Source of the DNA: a bacterium | GTDB lineage: Bacteria > Vulcanimicrobiota > Xenobia > Xenobiales > JADMJV01 | DNA: 44,134 nt | NCBI GenBank assembly: GCA_030149525.1 | Contig: JASBRJ010000045.1 | Span: forward strand, 1 to 44,134 | Direction: 5' to 3' | In this document: piece after piece, positions 16,625 to 26,007 of the stretch | Position numbering within the stretch: the first letter of the stretch is position 1 | Layout: each line of letters begins with the position of its first letter | Position numbers and translations under genes: made by a program | The notes under the pieces: model-generated | Told to the model about the DNA's origin: nothing | The model's input: the letters and a program-made list of their open reading frames with translations, nothing else | Database searches by the model: none

Positions 16625-17758
16625 ATGATAATCCACGAATACCAGGGCAAGGAATTGCTTCGAGAAATGGGTGTCCCGATTCCGGGTGGAAAGGTTGCCC
16701 AAACCCCCGAGGAAGCCGGTAAAATTGCCGGAGAGTTGGGTACCAAAGTGGCCGTTAAGGCTCAAGTTCACGTTGGTGGTCGAGGCAAAGCCGGAGGCAT
16801 TAAGCTTGCCGGGAGCGCTGAAGAAGCCGTTGCGAAAGCTAAAGAGATCATCGGGATGGACATTAAAGGCCTGACCGTCCACAAGGTTCTGGTGGAAGAA
16901 GCCATCGATATCGAGACCGAACTCTATCTCGGTATCACTCTAGACCGCGCCCGCGGCACCCATGTCATTATGTTCAGCACAGAGGGCGGCGTGGACATTG
17001 AAGAAGTGGCCGAGAAAACCCCTGAGAAAATTGTGAAAGTTGCCGTCGACCCTCGTCGCGGTCTTCTGGATCACCACATCCGCAAAGTATGCTACGCCTT
17101 CGATATGTCCAAAGAGAATCGCAAGGCTTTGGGAGTTTTTGTTAAGACTCTTTACAAGCTCTATATGGCTAAAGACTGCAGTATCGCCGAGATCAATCCG
17201 CTGGTAGTCACCAAAGACGGTCGTATGTTGGCTGCCGATGCCAAGGTGAATTTCGACGGCAACGCTCTCTACCGTCACCCCGAACTTGAGGCCATGGCTG
17301 AGATTTCCGAGGAAGATCCTTTGGAAGTGAAAGCCAAGGAGATGGGACTGGCATACGTTCGTTTGGACGGTGAAGTTGGTATTATCGGCAACGGCGCCGG
17401 TCTCGTCATGGGAACCCTGGACGAAGTGAACCGCGTAGGTGGAAAGCCTGCTAACTTCCTCGACGTAGGTGGTGGCGCCTCCGCTAAAGTTGTGACCAAC
17501 TCGTTGAGCCTAGTTCTCAGTGATCCCAACGTCAAGGGTGTTCTTTTCAACATCTTCGGCGGTATCACCCGAGGCGACGAAGTGGCCAAAGGGATCGTCG
17601 AGGGCACCAAGGTTCTCAATATCGACAAGCCTCTGGTCATTCGTCTGTCCGGCACCAACGAGGAAGAGGGTCGTAAGATCCTCTCCGACGCGGGTATTGA
17701 AACCGCGGCGACTATGGAAGAAGCGGCTGAAAAAATCGTCGCTCTGACCAGAAACTAA
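16625..17758 (+). CDS. sucC: Succinyl-CoA synthetase, beta subunit
   Basis: 377 residues, near the usual 385-390. The N-terminal ATP-grasp domain ([20 protein letters not shown] start; [19 protein letters not shown]) and the C-terminal CoA-ligase domain ([25 protein letters not shown]) are complete. Together with SucD it forms succinate plus nucleoside triphosphate from succinyl-CoA. The start is fixed by a doubled GGAG-type ribosome binding site about 10 bases upstream. A GC-rich hairpin (CGGCGG-ATGCAG-CCGCCG, 16588-16605) sits just before that site. Confidence 0.97.
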   Translation: MIIHEYQGKELLREMGVPIPGGKVAQTPEEAGKIAGELGTKVAVKAQVHVGGRGKAGGIKLAGSAEEAVAKAKEIIGMDIKGLTVHKVLVEEAIDIETELYLGITLDRARGTHVIMFSTEGGVDIEEVAEKTPEKIVKVAVDPRRGLLDHHIRKVCYAFDMSKENRKALGVFVKTLYKLYMAKDCSIAEINPLVVTKDGRMLAADAKVNFDGNALYRHPELEAMAEISEEDPLEVKAKEMGLAYVRLDGEVGIIGNGAGLVMGTLDEVNRVGGKPANFLDVGGGASAKVVTNSLSLVLSDPNVKGVLFNIFGGITRGDEVAKGIVEGTKVLNIDKPLVIRLSGTNEEEGRKILSDAGIETAATMEEAAEKIVALTRN

Positions 17759-17768
17759 GGAGAGCAAG

Positions 17769-18650
17769 ATGAGCATTCTTATTGATAAAAACACCAAAGT
17801 TTTGGTACAGGGTATCACCGGTAAGGAAGGTTCCTTCCACGCCCAGCAGATGATCGACTACGGCACTAAGGTTGTTGGTGGTGTGACTCCTGGAAAAGGC
17901 GGTCAGACTCATCTCGGCGTTCCCGTTTTCAACACCGTTGAAGAGGCTGTGAAAGCCACAGGAGCCGACGCCTCGATCGTTTTCGTTCCCGCCCCTTTCG
18001 CTGCCGATGCCACTTCAGAGGCCATCGAAGCAGGACTGAAAGTTGTTTGCTGTATCACCGAAGGTGTGCCGATCAACGATATGGTCCCCGTTCGTGCTCA
18101 GGCCATTGAAGCCGGTTGTCGCCTGGTTGGGCCCAACTGTCCCGGTCTCATCACTCCCGGCGAGTGTAAGATCGGTATTATGCCCGGGAATATCTTCAGT
18201 TCCGGTCCTGTCGGCTTGATCAGCCGTTCTGGAACCCTGACCTATCAGGCGGTTGACGCTCTCACTCGTGCGGGTTTCGGTCAATCCACCTGTGTGGGTA
18301 TCGGTGGTGACCCCATTCTGGGAACCTACTTCAAAGATTGTCTGCCTCACTTCGCCAAAGACGAGAAGACCAAGATGGTTGTTCTCATCGGTGAAATCGG
18401 TGGATCTGCTGAAGAGGAAGCTGCGGCTCTGGTAAAAGAGCTGGGAATTCCCGCCGTAGCTATGATTGCCGGTCGTACGGCACCTCCTGGAAAACAGATG
18501 GGTCACGCCGGTGCCATCGTTTCCGGTTCTGCCGGAACTGCGGCTGCCAAAGTGAAAGCTTTCGAAGATGCGGGTGTGGCTGTCCCCGAGACCATGCAAG
18601 GTCTGATTGAGGAAGTAACCAAGCTTCTAGGCGCTCCAGTGGCGAACTAG
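17769..18650 (+). CDS. sucD: Succinyl-CoA synthetase, alpha subunit
   Basis: 293 residues. The CoA-binding fold starts at [18 protein letters not shown], and the transient phospho-histidine is H246 in [12 protein letters not shown], the same number as in the E. coli enzyme. It starts 10 bases after sucC with a good AGGAG site and is certainly in the same operon. The pair completes a methylmalonyl-CoA to succinyl-CoA to succinate route with the upstream mutase subunit, as well as the TCA cycle step. Confidence 0.97.
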   Translation: MSILIDKNTKVLVQGITGKEGSFHAQQMIDYGTKVVGGVTPGKGGQTHLGVPVFNTVEEAVKATGADASIVFVPAPFAADATSEAIEAGLKVVCCITEGVPINDMVPVRAQAIEAGCRLVGPNCPGLITPGECKIGIMPGNIFSSGPVGLISRSGTLTYQAVDALTRAGFGQSTCVGIGGDPILGTYFKDCLPHFAKDEKTKMVVLIGEIGGSAEEEAAALVKELGIPAVAMIAGRTAPPGKQMGHAGAIVSGSAGTAAAKVKAFEDAGVAVPETMQGLIEEVTKLLGAPVAN

Positions 18651-18669
18651 AGCGGCTTTCGCTGCAAGG

Positions 18670-18698
18670 AGCTCCGGTCGTGAGATCGGGGCTTTTTT
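18670..18698 (+). terminator. Terminator after sucD
   Basis: AGCTCCG (18670-18676) pairs with CGGGGCT (18687-18693), with one G-T pair, across a 10-base loop, then a run of six T. It closes the serA-meaB-mcmA2-sucCD block. Confidence 0.85.
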
Positions 18699-18834
18699 CG
18701 TTCTGAACGACCTTTGAGAGGGATACTTTAGGATACAGGTCATGCAGCCATTCAGGACCTGATTGATGACTGCAGCGTGTGGTGTGATAGAGGAGAGCAT
18801 ACGCCACAGCGCAAGCTGACTAAGGAGGGGCTAG

Positions 18835-19842
18835 ATGAAGTCAACGATTCTGATTGTGGATGACCAGAAAATCAGTCGCGTCGTTTTGGAGGCGATACTC
18901 ACCAAGGCGGGATACGAAACTTGCCTTGCCTCCGACGGGGAACAAGCGTGGCACATCCTGGAAAGGCGGGAGGTCGCTCTTGTCGTCGCCGATGTCAGTA
19001 TGCCGAAGCTCGATGGATTCGGCTTATGCAAAAGAATGAAAGCGTGCAAGTCTCATCGTTTGATCCCTATTGTTCTTGTGACTGGAGCCGACGATGTATC
19101 GTCTCGAATATCCGCCTTCGAAAGCGGAGCCGACGACATACTCCCCAAGCCGGTCATCAATGAAGAATTGTTGGCTCGCGTTTCTAATCTCCTTCGCTTC
19201 TCGGCCTTGATAAGAGAGCAGCTTCAGTCGGAACTCAGTAAGGCGCAGCTGGAAAGAGAATTAGCCCTCACGAAGTTAAGGCAGGAAGAAGAGAAGATCA
19301 GAAACCGTCTTTATCACGATGTGCTCTTCGCCGCCACGGGAGGGACCTTGAAGCTCATGGATCAGAAAACCATGGCAAGCCTTTTGGATGATTGGAGTGA
19401 AGTGAGCGATTTGGAGCTAACGGACACCTCCGAGATTGGGAAGACTCGAAGGGTGGCTGAAGCTTTAGCCCACAAGGTGGGCCTCAATGATGAAGCCACG
19501 GGAGACCTGGTGCTGTGCGTGTCGGAGGCGGTGACCAACGCCCTAAAGTTCGGAACCCGGGTGAAATTTCGCTGCGGGCTCAAGGATGGAGAAATCTGTT
19601 TATATGTGGAGGACGACGGCCCTGGACTTGAGAGGTCCTTGCTCCCCCAAGTGACTCTGCAGAAGGGCTATTCCACCCACTCCTCCATGGGGATGGGGTT
19701 CTCTCTCATGCTTGAAACCATGGACGGTGTGGGACTTTGTACAGGTGGACACGGAACGTCCGTTCTCCTTAGCAAAAATTGCTCCGCCGGTGCAGATGTC
19801 GATATCGACCGCTTTTTGGAGCGGTTTTCCGTAGCTCTTTAA
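18835..19842 (+). CDS. Receiver domain fused to an anti-sigma-type HATPase
   Basis: 335 residues with a strong AAGGAGGGG site before the ATG. Residues 1-120 are a receiver (LIVDDQ with paired Asp; phospho-acceptor Asp in VVADVSMPKLDG; Lys in LPKPV). A coiled-coil linker (about 125-160) leads to a C-terminal HATPase domain of the RsbW/SpoIIAB kind, with CVSEAVTNALKFG (N-box) and YVEDDGPGL (G1). There is no dimerisation H-box. The most likely role is a phosphorylation-controlled switch kinase acting on an anti-anti-sigma factor or similar partner. No such partner is adjacent. An inverted repeat CAGGTC/GACCTG (18736-18741, 18756-18761) lies in the upstream spacer. Confidence 0.85.
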   Translation: MKSTILIVDDQKISRVVLEAILTKAGYETCLASDGEQAWHILERREVALVVADVSMPKLDGFGLCKRMKACKSHRLIPIVLVTGADDVSSRISAFESGADDILPKPVINEELLARVSNLLRFSALIREQLQSELSKAQLERELALTKLRQEEEKIRNRLYHDVLFAATGGTLKLMDQKTMASLLDDWSEVSDLELTDTSEIGKTRRVAEALAHKVGLNDEATGDLVLCVSEAVTNALKFGTRVKFRCGLKDGEICLYVEDDGPGLERSLLPQVTLQKGYSTHSSMGMGFSLMLETMDGVGLCTGGHGTSVLLSKNCSAGADVDIDRFLERFSVAL

Positions 19843-19854
19843 ACGGATGCACGG

Positions 19855-21186
19855 TCAGTTCTGCCCGAGCCACCCGCCGCTAAATCCAACCTTCTTCAAC
19901 GCATCCTTGAGATAGGGTTCTCGTCGCATATATTTCCACACGAAATCGTCCTGGTAGTTGGCAAGCATCCCCAGGATGGGCCCCTGGTCGATGCCGAGAT
20001 ACCTGTTGTGAAACCACACTTCGTCGATGAAGTCGCCGCTCCCCGGCTGGAGCTGGCTGGGGAAATAGGGGTTAAAAGAGTCGATGAACCCGTATTCGCG
20101 ATAGACGCTTGCACCGTAACGCTTTTTCATCTCTTGTAACGATTCCAGACACTCAGCAGGCGCGAACGGGATGGAGCCCCCGGCGGCCGTGGGAGAGATG
20201 GTGGAGTCATCTCGGATGTGGTCAAGCGAGGCACCGCGCGCCCAATAAGACTTGAAGGCCCGGGTTCCGCCGCCAGGTCCGGCACAGGCAGTGAGGCCCC
20301 AGATATTTTTGGGAAACTCTCGGGCTTTTCCGTAGGCTTTCTGAGATAGGGTCGCTCGGCGAGAGTTCTCGAAATAATCAATTCCTCGCTCTTTCATGTA
20401 GGGGTCTTGAATGTCCCGAAAGTCGACCCACAAGTGGGAATACTGATGGCCGAACAGGGGAGAGAAATTCACCTGTTCATAGCCCATAAACGAGCCCCAC
20501 TTGTATTCTTTGCAGAACGCTTCCCAGACGTCGGGAGTGGCGGGATGAGTGGGAGATCCCACGGCCAGAAGGTTGAGAATCATGGCCTCGCAATAGCCGT
20601 GATATTGGTAGGGAATCATCCCTTTCTCCGGTCGCCAACCATGACCCATCAGTCGGGTCTTTTCATCCTGGGCCCAGGCCCAATCCACTCGACGATACAG
20701 TATGTCGGCGAGTTCGCGGATCTCTTTTTCGGCCGAGGTTTCCCCGTCGTAGTATTCTTTGCTGAAAAGAACCCCGGCCATCAAAAGAGCGGTGTCGATG
20801 GTGGAGAGTTCGGTGGTCTTGAAGCGCTCACCGGTCTCGGGGACGAGGAAATGATAGAAGAACCCTTTGTAGGATGTCATTCCGGTGGGGCTATCGCCGC
20901 TTGGAGCGTTCCACAGAAAGCGCAATGTTTTGAGAGTTCTGGTGGCTCCTTGCTCTCGGGTGATATAGCCTCTGTCGATGCCGATGGGGTAGGCGGTCAG
21001 GCCGAATCCCACCGCGGCAACGCTTGCAAACTTGGTGTCCGGATAGTGATCGGGGATGAGGCCGGTATTGGGATCGGCGGTCTCCCAGAAGAAACGGAAA
21101 GTGCGTTCTGAAAGATCGGCTTCGAACGCCTCGTCGGCTGAGACGGGGCAGATTATGAGGAAAAGGAGTAGGATGATCTGAAACAT
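19855..21186 (-). CDS. Secreted glycoside hydrolase of the GH144 type (glucoamylase-like)
   Basis: 443 residues with an N-terminal signal peptide (about 1-17). The sequence follows the Pfam glycoamylase family/GH144 pattern: FRFFWETADPNTGLIPDH, SVAAVGFGLTAYPIGIDRG, the acidic segments LSTIDTALLMAGVL and GHQYSHLWVDFRD, ACAGPGG, and near the end GIDQGPILGMLANYQDD. This is a complete (alpha/alpha)6 barrel. Characterised members cleave beta-1,2-glucan (sophoro-oligosaccharides), so extracytoplasmic glucan degradation is the best guess. The gene converges on the receiver-HATPase gene with a 12-base gap and diverges from the DUF2809 gene. Confidence 0.88.
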   Translation of the reverse strand: MFQIILLLFLIICPVSADEAFEADLSERTFRFFWETADPNTGLIPDHYPDTKFASVAAVGFGLTAYPIGIDRGYITREQGATRTLKTLRFLWNAPSGDSPTGMTSYKGFFYHFLVPETGERFKTTELSTIDTALLMAGVLFSKEYYDGETSAEKEIRELADILYRRVDWAWAQDEKTRLMGHGWRPEKGMIPYQYHGYCEAMILNLLAVGSPTHPATPDVWEAFCKEYKWGSFMGYEQVNFSPLFGHQYSHLWVDFRDIQDPYMKERGIDYFENSRRATLSQKAYGKAREFPKNIWGLTACAGPGGGTRAFKSYWARGASLDHIRDDSTISPTAAGGSIPFAPAECLESLQEMKKRYGASVYREYGFIDSFNPYFPSQLQPGSGDFIDEVWFHNRYLGIDQGPILGMLANYQDDFVWKYMRREPYLKDALKKVGFSGGWLGQN

Positions 21187-21276
21187 AACGCCGGTCCTAT
21201 ACTCGCGGTTTTTCGAGGCACCTTTCGCGAGGGCTTTTAGGGAGGGCGGAAAGGTCTTTGAGAATAACTTTGCATC

Positions 21277-21639
21277 ATGAAGTTTTCTCCTACCTATCTG
21301 GTTCTGACCCTGCTCCTCTTGGCGGTGGAGGTTTATATTGGGCTCTATGTTCGAGACAGCTTCATCCGACCGTTCGTAGGGGATATGCTGGTGGTCGTTC
21401 TGCTCTACTGCTTCCTACGTACCTTCTGGTCGGATTCCGGTATGCGGCCGATCGTGCTTGTCTGTGTTTGGGCTTTTTTCGTTGAGTTTAGCCAGTATTT
21501 TGACCCGGTGGGGGTGCTGGGCTTAGAGGGGAATCGCATCATCTCCACGCTCTGGGGGCGGACATTTAGTTGGTTTGATCTTCTGGCCTATTTGGCTGGG
21601 TCGGCGGTGAATTATAAGCTTCGCAAGATTTGGCTTTAG
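21277..21639 (+). CDS. DUF2809 family membrane protein
   Basis: 120 residues with about four membrane helices (LVLTLLLLAVEVYIGLYV; GDMLVVVLLYCFLRTF; MRPIVLVCVWAFFVEFSQYF; FDLLAYLAGSAVNY). The conserved FIRPFVGDMLVV, FVEFSQ and the DLLAYLAG motif place it in DUF2809, whose function is unknown. The ribosome binding site is weak. It is a lone gene between the divergent GH144 gene and the convergent beta-helix lipoprotein. Confidence 0.85.
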   Translation: MKFSPTYLVLTLLLLAVEVYIGLYVRDSFIRPFVGDMLVVVLLYCFLRTFWSDSGMRPIVLVCVWAFFVEFSQYFDPVGVLGLEGNRIISTLWGRTFSWFDLLAYLAGSAVNYKLRKIWL

Positions 21640-21659
21640 AGGAGTCGGTCATTAGCTCG

Positions 21660-23663
21660 CTACTCAATATTACAGGCTCCGGCTGCTGTTGCCGTTGCGT
21701 TTCCGCTCACGCTGACGGCGCCTGCAACAGTGTTGACAGCCTCTAGAGGCCCCCCGTTGGGTGCGTCTAGCCGTTCTACAGTCAACATGGCGGTCAAGGC
21801 GCCTTCCAGGCTTAAATCCGTCCAGCTATTTCCAGTCGCATCCAGACAAAAGCTCGAACTGTTGGAAGCGGCAAGAAACGCGACAAGACCTATATTGTTG
21901 CGATAAGCAAGTTTCAGACGGCTATCCTCGGTAGAACGGATCTCCACACCATCGTTGGCAGGCTGGTTTGTGAGAGTGTTGCCCAGTATTCGTAGGGTTG
22001 CATCTGCACTCGCCGCGGTTCTCATGAAGAACGGCTTGAACTGTTGGTTGATAAGGGTGTTGCTGTCCATGGTTGCCGACACGGTTCCTCCGATGGCCAG
22101 GAGAAAAATGCCGTCCAGACCACCGGTCAAGCTATTTCCGCTAGCCGTTACAGACAACTGAGTGTCGTTGGTCTTAAATTCCAGAGGGCTGAAGCTGTCT
22201 GATTCGTCAGAAGCTAGGGCCGTTTGATTGATCGTGATCTGATTTGCCGTGGCCGTCACTGAGTTCTGGCCGGAACTGCTGCTAGTCAGAGAAATCCCGT
22301 CGTTGCTAGCTGTGACGGTGTTTTGAGAGAAAGTACAATTGAGGAGTGAGGTGTTCAAGCTGGAGACTTCAAACCCGGTGGTCTGAACTGGCAGAACATT
22401 TTGCAGAGCTGAGACGGTGAGCGTAGATGACTGGTCGGCGGTGGCCTGCAGGAACCGGTCGTAAGTTGCTGAGGAGTCCGGGGTGGTGAGGGTATTTCCG
22501 TTCAAGCTAACGGTAATATTTGAGGTTCCGGAGGCCGAGAGACCGATGGTGTTAGCGGGGTCGGTCACGGCGCCATCGGCAAAGGTGTTGTTGGAGATAT
22601 CGATGGTGGCGGTTTGGGCCTGGAAATCTGCTTGCAGGCAGTTGATCATAGAGGTCCCGGGCTCTTGAATGCTGTTTTGGGTGAATCCGACATTGCCGGA
22701 ACAGTTGGTGAGCTTTAGAACTAAGCCCGTTCCGCCCTGAAAAGTGTTTTTTCTTACGATGGCGTTTTGAATGGATTGCCCTAAGATAGTGTCTCCGGGA
22801 GACTGGCTAAAGGTCAATCCTTCTACGATGCAGTTGTCCGAGAGGACTACAGGGCCGGTCAAGCGCGCCGGCGTTCCGATGGGGATGGTGGTTCGGGCAG
22901 GTGTGGTCTCTGGATTGATCACCACAGGAGTGTTGAGACCCACGTTGACCGCTAGGCCGACACCTTCCCCCATGAGCCTTTGTCCACTCTTAAGTGTGAC
23001 CGGGGTGTCCAGGCCTTTCGAGGTACCGTCACCGGAGAAGACAAAAATAATGTCGTTTTCCTCCGCTTTAGCTATCGCTTCAGCCAGAGTTGAGAAGGGA
23101 CTCTTTTGGGAGCCGTCGCCCGCTGTTTTCGTGTTGTCCACATACCAAACGAGCGGTCCCACTCGAAACTCTACCGTGGCAGGTGTGACGGATAACATTA
23201 GGCTCTCACCCATCCGTTGTTTGCCAAGGTAATAACGCATCCTGTCTACCCCACGAAAGCCTGTATTGGGAAGGTAAACCATCGAGCCATCCGTTCCGAA
23301 ACCGTCAACGCCGATTCTTGGTTCGTCGGGAAAGATAACCCCGTGTTGCGGGAAATCTGCTTGGAATAAGACAAACCAGAGCCCGAGGGACTCTGGATCT
23401 AGTGATTTGTCCTCGTCGTTGTTCAAGATCCCGACTTCGTTTCGAAACCCATTGGTGTTAAGAAATGTGTTGCCAAGAAGAAAAAAGACGTCGTCTTTGG
23501 GGACCAGCAGCTCGCTTGTTGGAATCTCGTTCACACCAAACACTTCGCCGATGACGGTTTTGAAGTCTTCGTTTTCGTTACAACCAATCAAAGAGAAACA
23601 TGCTACAACAACCAAGAGGCAGAGCTGGTATTTTGTCATCCCAGGGCGTTCGCGCTCCCCCAA
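21660..23663 (-). CDS. Right-handed beta-helix lipoprotein
   Basis: 667 residues from the TTG at 23663, chosen because GGAGG lies 6 bases upstream; the ATG at 23639 lacks a close site. The signal peptide ends with the lipobox FSLIGC, so the protein is membrane-anchored. A cadherin/Big_9-like segment follows (DGSMVYLPNTGFRGVDRMRYYL). A DUF1565-like start of a pectate-lyase-type beta-helix comes next (SPFSTLAEAIAKAEENDIIFV), then many short repeats with N-ladders and S/T-rich turns (ISNNTFADG, SGNSLTGGLDGI). No catalytic residues are identifiable, so a surface or adhesion role is as likely as glycan cleavage. Confidence 0.82.
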   Translation of the reverse strand: MGERERPGMTKYQLCLLVVVACFSLIGCNENEDFKTVIGEVFGVNEIPTSELLVPKDDVFFLLGNTFLNTNGFRNEVGILNNDEDKSLDPESLGLWFVLFQADFPQHGVIFPDEPRIGVDGFGTDGSMVYLPNTGFRGVDRMRYYLGKQRMGESLMLSVTPATVEFRVGPLVWYVDNTKTAGDGSQKSPFSTLAEAIAKAEENDIIFVFSGDGTSKGLDTPVTLKSGQRLMGEGVGLAVNVGLNTPVVINPETTPARTTIPIGTPARLTGPVVLSDNCIVEGLTFSQSPGDTILGQSIQNAIVRKNTFQGGTGLVLKLTNCSGNVGFTQNSIQEPGTSMINCLQADFQAQTATIDISNNTFADGAVTDPANTIGLSASGTSNITVSLNGNTLTTPDSSATYDRFLQATADQSSTLTVSALQNVLPVQTTGFEVSSLNTSLLNCTFSQNTVTASNDGISLTSSSSGQNSVTATANQITINQTALASDESDSFSPLEFKTNDTQLSVTASGNSLTGGLDGIFLLAIGGTVSATMDSNTLINQQFKPFFMRTAASADATLRILGNTLTNQPANDGVEIRSTEDSRLKLAYRNNIGLVAFLAASNSSSFCLDATGNSWTDLSLEGALTAMLTVERLDAPNGGPLEAVNTVAGAVSVSGNATATAAGACNIE

Positions 23664-23800
23664 ATCAAACCTCCGCCGGTCACGTTCGTCGAAAGGTCCG
23701 GCTCCCAAGATGATACCAAATGGATTTCAGTGGATGGGCAAGAGCATTTCGTCTTGATTGACTTCAAGATCGACCGAACCTGGAAAATGATGGCTTGGAC

Positions 23801-25003
23801 TCAGTCTCTCAAGAGAACACGAAAAGCCACCAGTGAGAGCACGGAACACCCTGCGATGATCCAACCCATTCCAGTGAGGGTGTAATGATTGAGCGCGCCA
23901 ACGGCAGCCGAAGCAAGTGCGGCGCCACCGTACTGAATGGTTCCCAGCAAGGCCGAGGCGCTTCCCGCTTGATGCCCTTGCTCGGCCAGGGCTCCGGCGG
24001 TGGAGTTGGGGAACGCCATTCCGAGCGATGCCACGAAGAAAAAGAGCGGAACCAGTAAGGCTAACGGGCTCTGGAATTCGTGCCAGGCTTCATAGGCCAC
24101 CAGCGCTCCGGCCAACGTGGCCACACTGATGACTGCCTCGATGATCTGAGTGTAAGTATAGCGGCGAAGCAGCCAGCTATTGAGTTGAGAGGCTCCGATG
24201 AGGCCCACGGCGTTGACCCCGAAGAGTAAACTGAAAGAGCGGGGAGAGAATCCGAAATGTTCGATCACAACCGTTGGAAAGCCGGTGATATAGGCGAAAA
24301 GACCGGATTGAAGGCAGGTTCCCGCAATGGCGAATCCCATAAAGCGACGATCGCATAAGATTTCCCAGAAAGTGGTGAACGACCATCCACGACCCGGTTT
24401 GTCCGACACTCGGTCGGGAATGAGCCGAACCACACCAAACCACACAACGATGGCAAACGCTGCCACGGTGTAGAAGATGTATCTCCAACCCAGATGAGAG
24501 GCCACCGCCTGGCCGAACAGAGGAGCAAGAATAGGAGCTACCCCCATGACAAGCATGACTGTGGAGAAGACCTGGGCTGTTTCGGTGGGGGAAAAGAGGT
24601 CTCGAACCAGCGCGCGACCCACAACCATACCTGAGCAAGAGCCCAGTCCCTGGAAGAATCGCAGAACCAGCAGACTTTCGATTCCGGTGGCCATGGCACA
24701 ACCCAGTGAGGCGGCAATGTAGAGCGCCAAGCCGAAGAGTAGAGGTTTCTTTCGGCCCACCCGGTCGCTCAGCGGTCCGTAGATGAGTTGACCCAGGCAA
24801 AGCCCGACGAAGAAAGTTGCTAGAGTTGCTCCCAGAGGGCCGGCGGTCGTGTTGAAGGTTCTCTGGAGATCGGGAAAGGCGGGCAGATACATATCGATAG
24901 ACAACGGGCCGAATGCAGCCAGGGCAGCCAATATGAAGACCAATTGCCATTTCGGTAGTCTATGTGCCGAGTTTTCCACAACCTCGATCATAGGACGGTG
25001 CAT
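23801..25003 (-). CDS. Bcr/CflA-type multidrug efflux transporter (MFS)
   Basis: About 400 residues with 12 predicted membrane helices. Diagnostic stretches are GPLSIDMYLPAFPDL in helix 1, the MFS motif A GPLSDRVGRKK between helices 2 and 3, and RFFQGLGSCSGMVVGRALVRDL in helix 4-5, all typical of Bcr/CflA proton-driven drug exporters. I start it at the ATG at 25003; an ATG at 24991 and a TTG at 25015 are alternatives and none has a clear ribosome binding site. It is divergent from a LysR regulator with matching operator boxes between them, so the regulator probably controls this pump. Confidence 0.9.
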   Translation of the reverse strand: MHRPMIEVVENSAHRLPKWQLVFILAALAAFGPLSIDMYLPAFPDLQRTFNTTAGPLGATLATFFVGLCLGQLIYGPLSDRVGRKKPLLFGLALYIAASLGCAMATGIESLLVLRFFQGLGSCSGMVVGRALVRDLFSPTETAQVFSTVMLVMGVAPILAPLFGQAVASHLGWRYIFYTVAAFAIVVWFGVVRLIPDRVSDKPGRGWSFTTFWEILCDRRFMGFAIAGTCLQSGLFAYITGFPTVVIEHFGFSPRSFSLLFGVNAVGLIGASQLNSWLLRRYTYTQIIEAVISVATLAGALVAYEAWHEFQSPLALLVPLFFFVASLGMAFPNSTAGALAEQGHQAGSASALLGTIQYGGAALASAAVGALNHYTLTGMGWIIAGCSVLSLVAFRVLLRD

Positions 25004-25004
25004 G

Positions 25005-25054
25005 TATCTAGTCAATCGATATTTATGTGATACAATCTATCTAAATGCTAGATA
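25005..25054. promoter_or_regulatory. Two LysR-type operator boxes between the efflux and regulator genes
   Basis: Box 1 is TATCTA-AATGC-TAGATA at 25038-25054, a perfect inverted repeat containing the T-N11-A LysR pattern. Box 2 is TATCTAGTCAATCGATA at 25005-25021, the same length and T-N11-A pattern with two mismatches. Their centres are 33 bp apart, about three helical turns. An extended -10 (TGATACAAT, 25028-25036) for the regulator gene lies between them, so box 1 would overlap its transcription start, suggesting autoregulation. Confidence 0.6.
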
Positions 25055-25059
25055 CTTCT

Positions 25060-25971
25060 ATGAGCCTCAATCAACTCAATACCTTTGTCGCTGTAGCGGA
25101 GCTGGGGTCATTCTCTGCGGCAGCGCGGGCACTAGAGAAGGCCCAATCGGCAGTGAGTCACTCCATTTCTCAGCTGGAGAAAGAGTTGGGTCTGGAACTT
25201 TTCGACCGCTCCGGGCGGACACCACAGCTCACCGATGCGGGCGGCAGTCTGTTGGTGGAGGCTCGCCAGGTTCTCCAGCAGGTGAGTCAGCTCCAGAACC
25301 TGGCGAGTCAGTGGTCCGAGACGGAAGAAGAGCAAAGTTTTAGCCTGGTCGTGGATATGCTCTTTCCGGTGGAACCGCTGGTTCAGTTGATTGGGGGACT
25401 GAGAGAACGCTTCCCCCGCTTGAATTTGGCGGTTCACAGCGAGGCACGGGGGGCTGTGACAGCCCGAGTGATGGATGAGAGCGGACAACTGGGGGTCACG
25501 GGATTGCTCCTGCCCAACGTCCCCATCGGAATAGAGGTGCTCCCCCTGGGCTCCATCGATTTGGTGGCCGTGGTTTCACCGAAGCACCCACTGGCTCAGT
25601 TGGAGCAACCCGTCTCACTCAACGATCTTCGTCAGCATACCCAATTGGTGCTCGACGACAGAAGCCAGCTCTCAAGCGATCAGGAGATCGGGGTGGTGGG
25701 TGCCAATAACTGGAAGATCGGCAGCCAATTCGCCAAACACCGATTCTTACTAGAGGGGTTCGGCTGGGGTGTCATGGCACGCCACGAGGTGAGGGAGACT
25801 CTGGAGAACGGCTTGCTGAAAGCGTTTCAACCCGCTATCTGGAACAGCCCCACGATGCCTCTCCCACTCCACATCATTCATCGAAGTGACCGGTTGCCGG
25901 GAACGGTGGCCAAGCGCGCGATCCGGCTTCTGAAAGAGCTTTTTCAAGCTCGCAATGAGCAAAAGTCCTGA
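25060..25971 (+). CDS. LysR-family transcriptional regulator
   Basis: 303 residues from the ATG at 25060; the in-frame ATG at 25045 falls inside operator box 1 and is less likely. The winged-helix DNA-binding domain (LNQLNTFVAVAELGSFSAAARALEKAQSAVSHSI...) covers about residues 1-60, including the typical LELFDRSGR wing. The effector-binding domain follows (about 85-300) with the conserved LRERFPRLNLAV and a LVAVVSPKHPLA strand. It is divergently transcribed from the MFS pump, the standard layout for a LysR regulator and its target. No ribosome binding site is evident, so translation may be from a very short leader. Confidence 0.92.
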   Translation: MSLNQLNTFVAVAELGSFSAAARALEKAQSAVSHSISQLEKELGLELFDRSGRTPQLTDAGGSLLVEARQVLQQVSQLQNLASQWSETEEEQSFSLVVDMLFPVEPLVQLIGGLRERFPRLNLAVHSEARGAVTARVMDESGQLGVTGLLLPNVPIGIEVLPLGSIDLVAVVSPKHPLAQLEQPVSLNDLRQHTQLVLDDRSQLSSDQEIGVVGANNWKIGSQFAKHRFLLEGFGWGVMARHEVRETLENGLLKAFQPAIWNSPTMPLPLHIIHRSDRLPGTVAKRAIRLLKELFQARNEQKS

Positions 25972-26007
25972 TTTTATCGAGAAAAGACAAGGGGTAACCT
26001 CGTTTCT

